From contig NZ_QNQP01000016.1 in assembly GCF_003316635.1 (NCBI RefSeq), positions 1-64,000 on the forward strand: DNA of 64,000 bases, read 5' to 3'. This DNA is from Roseovarius dicentrarchi. GTDB taxonomy: Bacteria > Pseudomonadota > Alphaproteobacteria > Rhodobacterales > Rhodobacteraceae. Position 1 is the stretch's first letter; each line of letters starts with the position of its first letter. Position numbers and translations under genes: made by a program. The notes beneath the pieces are model-generated. The model was not told the origin of the DNA. It ran no database searches and saw only the letters and a list, made by a program, of their open reading frames with translations. This document shows, in pieces, positions 54,462 through 62,588 of the stretch.

Positions 54462-55457
54462 TTACGCCAGCAGGCGCGCCATGGCGGGGGCAAAATACGT
54501 CAGGATGCCGTCGCAGCCGGCGCGCTTGAACGCCATCAGGCTTTCGCTCATGGCGCGCTCCCCGTCGATCCAGCCATTTTGCGCAGCGGCGGCGATCATC
54601 GCGTATTCGCCGCTGACCTGATAGGCGTAGGTCGGCACGCCGAAGCTGTCCTTGGCGCGGCGGCAGATATCCAGATAGGGCAGGCCGGGCTTGACCATCA
54701 CCGCATCGGCGCCTTCGGCCAGATCGCGTGCGATCATCCGCATCGCCTCGTCCGAATTGGCCGGGTCCATCTGGTAGGTGCGCTTGTCCCCCTTCAGCGC
54801 GCCGGACGCCCCCACGGCATCACGGAACGGGCCATAGAACGCGCTGGCATATTTCGCGGCATAGCTGAGCAGCATCACGTCCTGGTGGCCGCTGCGCTCC
54901 AGCGCGGTGCGGATCGCGCCGATGCGCCCGTCCATCATGTCTGATGGTCCGACGATATCGACCCCGGCGTCGGCCTGTGCCATCGCCTGCTTTACCAGCG
55001 CCTCGACCGTTTCGTCATTGACGATGATGCCATCCCTCACGAACCCGTCATGGCCGGTGTCCGAATACGGATCCAGCGCCACGTCCGTCATCACCAGCAT
55101 TTCCGGCACGGCAGCCTTGATCGCGCGGGTCGCGCGATTGCTGAGGTTGTCTGGATTCCACGCCTCGGCGCAGTCGGCGGTACGCATTGCGGCGCCGGTA
55201 TAGGGAAACAGGCAGATCGCCGGGATGCCCAGATCGGCCGCCTCGCGCGCCGCCGCAACCACGCGGTCCACGCTCAGGCGGTTGACGCCGGGCATGGAGG
55301 CGACAGGCTCTTCCACATTCTCGCCATCGCGCACGAAAACGGGCCAGATCAGATCGCCCACGTTCAGCGAATTTTCAGCAGCCAGCGCGCGCAGGCCGGG
55401 TGTGCGGCGCAGGCGGCGGGGGCGATTGGCGGGGAAGGGCGGCAGGACAGAATGCAT
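54462..55457 (-). CDS. hemB: Delta-aminolevulinic acid dehydratase (porphobilinogen synthase)
   Basis: 331 residues from MHSVLPPFPANRPRRLRRTP at 55457. Two active-site lysines are visible in AAKYASAFYGPFRDA and VMVKPGLPYLDI. The metal site region DVALDPYSDTGHDG has Asp where zinc-type enzymes have Cys, so it is the magnesium-dependent alphaproteobacterial form. It condenses two ALA to porphobilinogen for heme and vitamin B12. Confidence 0.95.
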   Translation of the reverse strand: MHSVLPPFPANRPRRLRRTPGLRALAAENSLNVGDLIWPVFVRDGENVEEPVASMPGVNRLSVDRVVAAAREAADLGIPAICLFPYTGAAMRTADCAEAWNPDNLSNRATRAIKAAVPEMLVMTDVALDPYSDTGHDGFVRDGIIVNDETVEALVKQAMAQADAGVDIVGPSDMMDGRIGAIRTALERSGHQDVMLLSYAAKYASAFYGPFRDAVGASGALKGDKRTYQMDPANSDEAMRMIARDLAEGADAVMVKPGLPYLDICRRAKDSFGVPTYAYQVSGEYAMIAAAAQNGWIDGERAMSESLMAFKRAGCDGILTYFAPAMARLLA

Positions 55458-55685
55458 AAGGCGTCTTTCAAGGGCGGCGATGGCCCTTAGGTGCCACGGA
55501 AATTCCCGCATCTCAAGGGTGGGAATTGTCGTGACGCGGCGCTAAGACGGGCGCAGCCACGCGAATGGCGGCCTTTTCATGACGGAACGGGGCGCTAACT
55601 GCGGGGAACACAAACGCGGCAAGACACGATTCGGGCGCCCGGCCATCCGGCCCCGGCATCGCGCAGAAGGCAGGCTGGAGCCATC

Positions 55686-56219
55686 GTGGACTGGTACTCA
55701 ACCGTATTCGAACTGATCGACATGCGCAGTTTCAGCAACCTGTGGTTCTGGATCGCGCTGGCCGTGCTGTGGTCCTCCACCAGCCACTACATTCTGGGCG
55801 TCCCCTGGGATATGGTCCTGCGCGCCCGAAAAGAGGCCGAAGGCTCTGCCGCGATGGACGATATGACCGCCATGGTGGGTATCAATGTGCGCCGCATCCT
55901 GTATATCGCGCAGGAAAGCGGGGTCATGCTGACCGGCATCATCTGTTTTGCGCTGACCACTGCGGCCCTTCTGGGCTGGGTCTACGAGCGCGAATTTGCG
56001 CAGGCGCTGATCCTTTTGGGCGTGCCGCTGTCGCTGGTCTGGCTTCTGTCCCTGCGCACGGCCCGGCAGATCGACGCCGCCGGGCTTACCGGTGCGCCAC
56101 TGATCAACCTGCTGTTTCGTCACCGCCTTTATGTGCAGATCATCGGCATGGTGTCGATTTTCATAACTGCCATGTGGGGCATGTATCAAAACATGAGCGT
56201 TTCCGCCCTGGGCGGATGA
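55686..56219 (+). CDS. Four-helix membrane protein (often labelled component of SufBCD complex)
   Basis: 177 residues from a GTG at 55686. Hydrophobic segments near 18-36, 78-100, 104-124 and 148-166. MDWYSTVFELIDMRSFSNLW and LWSSTSHYILGVPWDM are, to my knowledge, restricted to Rhodobacterales. The SufBCD name is a database label without clear experimental basis, and its neighbour here is mfd (22 nt on), not suf. Confidence 0.7.
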   Translation: MDWYSTVFELIDMRSFSNLWFWIALAVLWSSTSHYILGVPWDMVLRARKEAEGSAAMDDMTAMVGINVRRILYIAQESGVMLTGIICFALTTAALLGWVYEREFAQALILLGVPLSLVWLLSLRTARQIDAAGLTGAPLINLLFRHRLYVQIIGMVSIFITAMWGMYQNMSVSALGG

Positions 56220-56241
56220 CGCGGCCGCGAAAGTATGTGAC

Positions 56242-59200
56242 ATGACCCAACGATCCAATGCCATCACCGTTTCCGGCGCGCCCGAAGGGTTCGACGCGCG
56301 CCTTGTTCTGGACGAGGTGGCGCGCGCCGGCGGCCCTGTCCTGCATATCGCACGCGATGACAAACGCATGGCAGCGATGACCGCCGCACTGCGCTTTTTC
56401 GCGCCCGATATGCCGGTGGTTCAGTTCCCGGCGTGGGATTGCCTGCCCTACGACCGCGTATCGCCCAACGCCGATATTTCCGCCGCGCGCATGGCCACGC
56501 TGGCGGGCCTCGTGCACGATATGCCCGCGCAATACGTGCTGCTGACCACGCTTGGCGCTGCGATGCAGCGTATCCCGGCGCGCGATGTGCTGCGCGGCGC
56601 AGCCTTCACCGCCCATGTCGGCCAGCGCATTGACGAGGCGGCGCTGCGCGCGTTTCTGGTGCGCATGGGGTTTGTCAACAGCCCCACCGTGACCGAACCG
56701 GGCGATTACGCCATCCGCGGCGGCATCATCGACATTTTCCCGCCCGGTGATGCGGATGGCGGCGGGCCTGTGCGGCTCGATCTATTCGGCGATGTTCTGG
56801 ACGGCGCGCGCCGGTTTGATCCCGTAACCCAGCGCACCACAGCCAAGCTGGACATGATCGAGCTGGCGCCCGTCTCCGAAGTCATTCTGGACGAGGCCGC
56901 GATCACCCGGTTCCGGCAGAATTACCGCATCGAATTTGGCTCTGCCGGGTCTGACGATCCTCTGTATGAGGCGATCAGCGCCGGCCGCAAGGCGCAGGGC
57001 GCCGAACATTGGCTGCCGTTTTTCCATGATCGGCTGGAGACGCTGTTCGATTATATCCCCGGCGCGCCGGTGGTGATGGATGACGGGCTGACCCCCTCCC
57101 GCGTGGCCCGCTGGGACAGTATCGAGGATCAGTACAGCGCGCGCCAGCACGCCATGACCGCCAAGGGCCGCAGCGACAGCGTCTACAAACCCGTACCGCC
57201 GGGCCAGCTTTATCTGGACGATGCCGCGTGGGAGGGCGCCCTCGCGCCGCACCGCACGCTGCAACTGTCGGCCCTGCCGCAGGCCACGGGCGCCGGCGTC
57301 ATTGACGCGGGCGGGCGTATCGGGCGCAGTTTCGCGCCCGAACGCCAACAGGAAAGCATCAGCCTTTTCGGGGCCTTGAAAGATCATATTCAGGCAAAGA
57401 TGCAAAAGGGCCCGGTCCTCTTGGCCAGCTATTCCGAAGGTGCCCGCGAACGGATGGAGGGCCTTTTGGAGGATGAGGGCCTGATCGGCCCGGTCACCGT
57501 CACCTCGGCCCGGAGGCTGGGCAAGACGGGGCTGCATCTGGCCGTCTGGGGGCTGGAGTCGGGCTTTGAAGGGCCGCATCAGGGCAGCCACCTGACCGTC
57601 ATCGCCGAACAGGACGTCCTGGGCGATCGCCTCATCCGCGCCCCCAAGCGCCGCCGCCGTGCCGAGAATTTCCTCAGCGAGGCCACCAGCATCAATCCCG
57701 GCGATCTGGTGGTGCATGTCGATCACGGCATTGGCCGCTATCTGGGGCTGGAGGTGGTCACGGCGCTGGGGGCGGCGCATGAGTGCCTCGTGCTGGAATA
57801 TGCCGAGGCGTCCAAGCTGTATCTGCCGGTCGAGAATATCGAACTGCTCAGCCGTTATGGCCACGAAGAGGGGCTGCTGGACAAGCTGGGCGGCGGCGCA
57901 TGGCAGGCGAAAAAGGCCAGGCTCAAGGAGCGCATCCGCGAGATGGCCGATCGCCTGATCCGCATCGCCGCCGAACGCGCCCTGCGCAAGGCCCCCGTGC
58001 TGGAGCCCGAACACCACGCGTGGGAGGAATTCTCGGCCCGCTTCCCGTATGAGGAAACCGACGACCAGCTGCGCGCGATCGAGGATGTGATGGCCGATCT
58101 TCAGGCCGGCACCCCGATGGACCGCCTGATTTGCGGCGATGTCGGCTTTGGCAAGACCGAAGTGGCGATGCGCGCCGCCTTCGCCGCCGCCATGTCGGGG
58201 ATGCAGGTGGCGGTGATCGCGCCCACGACGCTGCTCGCGCGCCAGCACTATAACAGCTTTGCTGAACGGTTCCGCGGCTTTCCCGTCAACGTGCGCCCCT
58301 TGTCACGCTTTGTCAGTGCCAAGGATGCCGCCGCCACCCGCGACGGTCTGGCCAAGGGGCAGGTCGATATCGTCGTCGGCACCCACGCGCTCTTGGCCAA
58401 AACGGTTCGTTTCCATAACCTTGGCCTGCTGATCATCGACGAGGAACAGCGTTTCGGCGTCGGTCACAAGGAACGGCTGAAGGCACTGCGCAGCGACGTC
58501 CACGTGCTGACCTTGACCGCCACGCCGATCCCCCGCACGCTGCAACTCAGCCTGTCGGGCGTGCGCGATCTGTCGATCATCGGCACGCCCCCCGTCGACC
58601 GGCTGTCGATCCGCACCTATATCAGCGAATTTGACACCATCACCATCCGCGAGGCGCTGCTGCGCGAGCATTATCGCGGCGGGCAAAGCTTCTTCGTCGT
58701 CCCGCGCATTTCCGACCTGCCCGAGATCGAAGCCTTCATGGATAACGAGTTGCCCGAGCTCACCTATGTCATCGCGCACGGCCAGATGGCGGCGGGCGAG
58801 CTGGATACGCGCATGAATGCCTTCTATGACGGCAAATACGATGTGCTGCTGGCGACGACCATCGTGGAATCCGGCCTCGATATCCCCACCGCCAACACGA
58901 TGATCATCCACCGCGCCGACATGTTCGGCCTGTCACAGCTCTACCAGATCCGGGGCAGGGTCGGCCGCTCCAAAACCCGCGCCTACGCCTATCTGACAAC
59001 CAAGCCGCGCCTGAAACTGACCTCCACCGCCGAAAAGCGCCTGCGCGTCCTCGGAAGCCTCGATACGCTCGGTGCCGGTTTCACTCTGGCATCGCAGGAT
59101 CTGGACATTCGCGGCGCCGGCAACCTTCTGGGCGAGGAACAATCCGGCCAGATGCGCGATGTCGGCTACGAGCTGTATCAATCCATGCTGGAAGAGGCGG

Positions 59201-59748
59201 TGGCCCGCATCAAATCGGGCGAGGCCGAGGGGATTGCCGATGATGGCGGCCAATGGGCGCCGCAGATCAATCTCGGCGTGCCGGTCCTCATCCCCGAAGA
59301 CTATGTGCCCGACCTCGACGTCCGTCTTGGCCTCTACCGCCGTCTCAGCAGCCTCGACACCAAGGTCGAGCTGGAAGGCTTCGCCGCCGAACTGATTGAC
59401 CGCTTCGGCCCGCTGCCCAAGGAGGTGAACACCCTCCTGCTGGTCGTGCGCATCAAGGGAATGTGCCGCAAGGCCGGCATCGCCAAGCTGGACGCCGGCC
59501 CCAAGGGTGCGACGCTTCAATTCCACAACGACAAATTCGCCTCGCCCGAGGGCCTCGTCGAATTCATCAAGGAACAGCGCGGCCTCGCCAAGATCAAGGA
59601 CAACAAGGTGATTGTCCGCCGCGACTGGACCAAGGACAGCGACAAGATCAAGGGCGCCTTCTCCATCGCCCGCGATCTGGCCGAAAAAGTTGTCGCCAAA
59701 ACCCGCGCCAACAAGGCCGAGGCCAGGAAAAAGGCCGGATCATCGTGA
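56242..59748 (+). CDS. mfd: Transcription-repair coupling factor
   Basis: 1168 residues. UvrB-homology modules (residues about 1-340), RNA polymerase interaction domain near 470-560 ([17 protein letters not shown]), RecG-like translocase with Walker [14 protein letters not shown] (about 632-644) and DEEQ at 733-736, [21 protein letters not shown], and the C-terminal TRCF domain. It displaces stalled RNA polymerase and recruits UvrA. Full length for the family. A terminator overlaps its last codons. Confidence 0.97.
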   Translation: MTQRSNAITVSGAPEGFDARLVLDEVARAGGPVLHIARDDKRMAAMTAALRFFAPDMPVVQFPAWDCLPYDRVSPNADISAARMATLAGLVHDMPAQYVLLTTLGAAMQRIPARDVLRGAAFTAHVGQRIDEAALRAFLVRMGFVNSPTVTEPGDYAIRGGIIDIFPPGDADGGGPVRLDLFGDVLDGARRFDPVTQRTTAKLDMIELAPVSEVILDEAAITRFRQNYRIEFGSAGSDDPLYEAISAGRKAQGAEHWLPFFHDRLETLFDYIPGAPVVMDDGLTPSRVARWDSIEDQYSARQHAMTAKGRSDSVYKPVPPGQLYLDDAAWEGALAPHRTLQLSALPQATGAGVIDAGGRIGRSFAPERQQESISLFGALKDHIQAKMQKGPVLLASYSEGARERMEGLLEDEGLIGPVTVTSARRLGKTGLHLAVWGLESGFEGPHQGSHLTVIAEQDVLGDRLIRAPKRRRRAENFLSEATSINPGDLVVHVDHGIGRYLGLEVVTALGAAHECLVLEYAEASKLYLPVENIELLSRYGHEEGLLDKLGGGAWQAKKARLKERIREMADRLIRIAAERALRKAPVLEPEHHAWEEFSARFPYEETDDQLRAIEDVMADLQAGTPMDRLICGDVGFGKTEVAMRAAFAAAMSGMQVAVIAPTTLLARQHYNSFAERFRGFPVNVRPLSRFVSAKDAAATRDGLAKGQVDIVVGTHALLAKTVRFHNLGLLIIDEEQRFGVGHKERLKALRSDVHVLTLTATPIPRTLQLSLSGVRDLSIIGTPPVDRLSIRTYISEFDTITIREALLREHYRGGQSFFVVPRISDLPEIEAFMDNELPELTYVIAHGQMAAGELDTRMNAFYDGKYDVLLATTIVESGLDIPTANTMIIHRADMFGLSQLYQIRGRVGRSKTRAYAYLTTKPRLKLTSTAEKRLRVLGSLDTLGAGFTLASQDLDIRGAGNLLGEEQSGQMRDVGYELYQSMLEEAVARIKSGEAEGIADDGGQWAPQINLGVPVLIPEDYVPDLDVRLGLYRRLSSLDTKVELEGFAAELIDRFGPLPKEVNTLLLVVRIKGMCRKAGIAKLDAGPKGATLQFHNDKFASPEGLVEFIKEQRGLAKIKDNKVIVRRDWTKDSDKIKGAFSIARDLAEKVVAKTRANKAEARKKAGSS

Positions 59749-59757
59749 CCCGGCCTT
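59731..59757 (+). terminator. Terminator overlapping the mfd stop
   Basis: AAGGCCGG / CCGGCCTT, perfect 8-bp stem with an 11-nt loop that contains the TGA stop, followed by CCTTTCTTCTT. A pyrimidine-rich tail rather than a pure T tract. Confidence 0.75.
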
Positions 59758-59758
59758 C

Positions 59759-59781
59759 CTTTCTTCTTGCCTTAAATATCC
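59759..59781 (-). repeat. 23-nt dispersed intergenic element, copy 4
   Basis: Minus strand GGATATTTAAG-GCAAGAAGAAAG, the most diverged of the five, just after the mfd terminator stem and downstream of the convergent 81-residue gene. Confidence 0.45.
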
Positions 59782-59881
59782 CCGCGCGGAGCGCGCCCGA
59801 ACCCACGGCCAGCGCTGAACCAAGAATGGCTCACTCGACCCGCCGCACGCGCCAGTAGGAAAACCTGCGCGCCGCAGGCGC

Positions 59882-60127
59882 TCATTTGGATTGCGGCGGC
59901 GTGCCCTTTGCAGCCTGAAACGCCCTCACGCGATCTGCCAGCATTTTTCGGGCCTTGGCATTGGCCCGGCGGACCCGGACAGCCGTCAGAAATGCCTCTT
60001 CCGCAGTTTGGGACGTCGCGCCCATCATGCTTGCCAGATCATCGACGATCCGGGTGTCGCCGGTGATTTCCTCAGCCTTCAACGCATCCTGCGCCAACTG
60101 GTCGGCCAGATCCTCGGTCACGCCCAT
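59882..60127 (-). CDS. Small helical protein, unknown
   Basis: 81 residues, charged and helical (MGVTEDLADQLAQDALKAEE, then ARKMLADRVRAFQAAKG). No membrane segment, no Cys. It starts 4 nt after the stop of the alpha/beta hydrolase gene, so they are co-transcribed. No family recognised. Confidence 0.65.
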   Translation of the reverse strand: MGVTEDLADQLAQDALKAEEITGDTRIVDDLASMMGATSQTAEEAFLTAVRVRRANAKARKMLADRVRAFQAAKGTPPQSK

Positions 60128-60131
60128 GGGG

Positions 60132-60785
60132 TTAGCGGGTTCCTTCGGTCAGGCGGCGCTTGACATAGCTTGTGACGGTTTCAATCATCGGGTCCATGTG
60201 CGGATCCTCAAAGAAATGTCCGGCGCCTTCAACCTGCTCGTGCTGGATGGTGATGCCTTGCTGATCGTGCAGCTTGTTGACAAGCGCGACCGTATCGGCG
60301 GGCGGCGCAACGCGGTCGGCCAGGCCGTTGATCATCAAGCCGGACGCCGGGCAGGGCGCAAGGAACGAGAAGTCGTACATGTTCGCCGGGGGCGAGACGG
60401 AAATGAAGCCGGTGATCTCGGGGCGGCGCATCAGCAGCTGCATGCCGATCCATGCACCGAACGAGAATCCCGCAACCCAGCAATGCTTGGAATTGGCATT
60501 CATCGACTGAAGATAATCCAGCGCCGATGCGGCGTCGGACAATTCGCCCACGCCCTGATCGTATTCCCCCTGGCTGCGCCCCACGCCGCGGAAATTGAAC
60601 CGCAGCACGGTAAAGCCCATTTTGTAAAAGGCATAGTGCAGGTTATACACAACCTTGTTGTTCATCGTGCCGCCGAACTGCGGATGCGGGTGCAGCACGA
60701 TGGCGATGGGCGCGTCCTTTTCCTTTTGCGGATGATAGCGGCCTTCAAGTCGGCCCTCGGGGCCGGGAAAAATAACCTCGGGCAT
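60132..60785 (-). CDS. Alpha/beta hydrolase
   Basis: 217 residues from the ATG at 60785, where AAGGA has a 9-nt spacer; the ATG at 60794 touches that SD and is unlikely. Nucleophile elbow GFSFGA, oxyanion region HPHPQFGGTMNN, RFNFRGVGRSQG and terminal GAGHFF with the catalytic His. This YbbA/COG2945-like group is annotated as alpha/beta superfamily hydrolase without a known substrate. It diverges from iscR. Confidence 0.85.
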   Translation of the reverse strand: MPEVIFPGPEGRLEGRYHPQKEKDAPIAIVLHPHPQFGGTMNNKVVYNLHYAFYKMGFTVLRFNFRGVGRSQGEYDQGVGELSDAASALDYLQSMNANSKHCWVAGFSFGAWIGMQLLMRRPEITGFISVSPPANMYDFSFLAPCPASGLMINGLADRVAPPADTVALVNKLHDQQGITIQHEQVEGAGHFFEDPHMDPMIETVTSYVKRRLTEGTR

Positions 60786-60846
60786 AGTCGGCATTCCTTG
60801 CTGTCGGGTCAGGGCTGCGGCAATCTCCGTCTACGGATAATCTCCG

Positions 60847-60875
60847 TTGACGGCGCTGCCGGTGCGCCTTAGAAC
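60847..60875 (+). promoter_or_regulatory. Probable iscR-suf promoter
   Basis: TTGACG (60847-60852), 17-nt spacer, TAGAAC (60870-60875). The -10 lies within the ICE palindrome, so binding there would block RNA polymerase. The ATG of iscR is 122 nt further on. Confidence 0.55.
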
Positions 60876-60883
60876 AATTCTAA
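60869..60883. promoter_or_regulatory. ICE/Irr-type iron control element
   Basis: TTAGAACAATTCTAA, a perfect 15-nt palindrome (six-base arms, three-base centre) matching the Irr-binding iron control element described in alphaproteobacteria. It sits in the iscR/hydrolase gap, over the suf operon promoter. Expected effect: Irr repression when heme/iron is limiting or fine control with IscR. Confidence 0.75.
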
Positions 60884-60997
60884 TGTCAGGGCTGCCCCTG
60901 CGGATGCAGGCGGCGGGTCAGGGTGAGCTGTGATTGAGATAAGCGCCCCTGCGCACAAGGTCAATCTATTCGCATCCAGCAAGGGGAGGGATTCGCC

Positions 60998-61468
60998 ATG
61001 AAACTCAGCACAAAAGGCCGCTACGCCATGGTGGCGCTGTCCGATATCGCATTGCAACCCGAAGGCGCGCTTGTCACTCTGGGCGAGGTGTCGCGCCGCC
61101 AGAGCATTTCGCTGCCCTATCTGGAACAGCTGTTCGTCAAGCTGCGCCGCGCTGATCTGGTGACGTCCGTGCGCGGCCCAGGCGGCGGCTACCGGCTGGC
61201 GCGGCCCACGTCCGAAATTCGGGTGTCCGAGATTCTGGCCGCCGTGGATGAGACGGTCGATGCCATGCACAAGGGGGCCGGCGCCTCGGGCGGCGCCTCG
61301 GGCAGCCGCGCGCAGTCAATGACCAACCGTCTGTGGGAAGGGCTGAGTGCGCAGGTCTATGTATTTCTGCATCAGACAAGGCTGAGCGATGTTGTGGGCA
61401 ACACGCTGGCGCCGTGCCCGGCGGTTCCGTCGCTTTTGGCAATCGTGGACGACGACCAAGAGGGCTGA
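60998..61468 (+). CDS. iscR: Rrf2-family iron-sulfur regulator IscR, lacking the cysteine triad
   Basis: 156 residues. N-terminal winged helix MKLSTKGRYAMVALSDIA, SLPYLEQLFVKLRRADLVTSVRGPGGGYRLAR split over helix and wing, and the ESVDA-like AAVDETVDAM. E. coli IscR binds [2Fe-2S] through C92, C98, C104 and H107. Here the equivalent segment (residues 91-110) has no Cys, with Ser107 and Asn110 at the last two ligand positions. The only Cys is Cys140. Rhodobacterales IscR proteins are known to depart from the usual ligation. SD GGGGAGGG precedes the start. First gene of the suf operon. Confidence 0.9.
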   Translation: MKLSTKGRYAMVALSDIALQPEGALVTLGEVSRRQSISLPYLEQLFVKLRRADLVTSVRGPGGGYRLARPTSEIRVSEILAAVDETVDAMHKGAGASGGASGSRAQSMTNRLWEGLSAQVYVFLHQTRLSDVVGNTLAPCPAVPSLLAIVDDDQEG

Positions 61469-61487
61469 CTGCGCTGCGCGCGCAAAT

Positions 61488-61510
61488 GAGTATTTTTGGA
61501 AAAATGAAAG
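61488..61510 (+). repeat. 23-nt dispersed intergenic element, copy 5
   Basis: GAGTATTTTTGG-AAAAATGAAAG in the 51-nt gap between iscR and the cysteine desulfurase gene, 19 nt after the iscR stop and within the leader of the next start. Confidence 0.6.
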
Positions 61511-61519
61511 TGGGGCAGC

Positions 61520-62572
61520 GTGAAACAGCGCGTTTATCTGGATCATAACGCGACGGCCCCTTTGCGAAGCGAGGCGCGCGCGGCGATGATCGCGGCGATG
61601 GATGTCATCGGCAATCCGTCCAGCGTCCATGCCGAGGGCCGCGCGGCCAAGGCGTTGGTCGAGCGCGCGCGCGCGCAGGTCGCCGCGGCGCTCGGGGCGG
61701 ATGGGGCGGATGTTATCTTTACCTCCGGCGCGACCGAGGCGGCGGCGCTGGCCTGCGCCGGGCGCGCTCTGACCTCGGCCCCGGTCGAGCATGAGGCGGT
61801 GGCGGCGTGGACGGATGGGGCCTTGCCGGTGTCGCCGGGAGGGGCGGTCGGGGTTGCCGCTCCGGCGCGGACGGCGTTGCAGCTTGCCAATTCCGAGACG
61901 GGGATCGTGCAGGATCTGCCTGACGGCATTGCCGTTTGCGATATGACGCAGGCGTTCGGCAAACTGCCGGTCGCCTTCAACTGGAGCGGCGCACAAATGG
62001 CGCTGATTTCGGCGCATAAACTGGGCGGTCCCAAGGGGATCGGGGCATTGGTTGTGCGGCGCGGCACGGATGTCGCCGCGCAGATCAAGGGTGGCGGTCA
62101 GGAAATGGGCCGCCGGTCGGGCACGGAGAACATCATCGGCATCGCCGGATTCGGCGCGGCAGCAGAGGCGGCAGCGCGCGATCTGGACGCAGGTATCTGG
62201 CAGCGAGTGGAGAAACTTAGAAACATTCTAGAAAAGACTATTGCGGCCGCCGCGAATAAGACTATTTTTGTCGGGAATGGCGCGGAGCGGCTGCCAAACA
62301 CATCGTGCCTGCTGACGCCGGGCTGGAAGGGCGAGACGCAGGTGATGGCGATGGACCTTGCAGGCTTTGCCATTTCGGCCGGGTCCGCATGCTCCAGCGG
62401 CAAGGTGCGCGCCAGCGCCGTGCTGCGCGCGATGGGATATGACGAGGCGGATGCGGCATCGGCGATTCGGGTATCGCTCGGGCCGCAGACGACCGAAGAC
62501 GAAATTATGCGCTTTGCCGAGACGTGGCTGAAGCATCTGGACAGACATCGCGCCCGAGACGGCGCGGCTTGA
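61520..62572 (+). CDS. Cysteine desulfurase (NifS/IscS-type)
   Basis: 350 residues from a GTG at 61520. N-terminal [15 protein letters not shown] lysine Lys167 in [24 protein letters not shown] and catalytic Cys291 in [12 protein letters not shown]. It extracts sulfur from cysteine for Fe-S cluster assembly on the downstream SufBCD. Shorter than typical IscS (about 400). Residues about 230-250 use codons unlike the rest of the gene, in an AT-rich patch (62211-62275). Confidence 0.88.
   Translation: MKQRVYLDHNATAPLRSEARAAMIAAMDVIGNPSSVHAEGRAAKALVERARAQVAAALGADGADVIFTSGATEAAALACAGRALTSAPVEHEAVAAWTDGALPVSPGGAVGVAAPARTALQLANSETGIVQDLPDGIAVCDMTQAFGKLPVAFNWSGAQMALISAHKLGGPKGIGALVVRRGTDVAAQIKGGGQEMGRRSGTENIIGIAGFGAAAEAAARDLDAGIWQRVEKLRNILEKTIAAAANKTIFVGNGAERLPNTSCLLTPGWKGETQVMAMDLAGFAISAGSACSSGKVRASAVLRAMGYDEADAASAIRVSLGPQTTEDEIMRFAETWLKHLDRHRARDGAA
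62217..62231. promoter_or_regulatory. Intragenic ICE-like palindrome in the cysteine desulfurase gene
   Basis: TTAGAAACATTCTAG, matching the ICE consensus in 11 of the 12 arm positions, inside the AT-rich patch, 358 nt before sufB. TTCTAGAA overlaps it. Could be a second Irr site or chance. Confidence 0.35.
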
Positions 62573-62588
62573 TACGGGAGAAGTTGAC

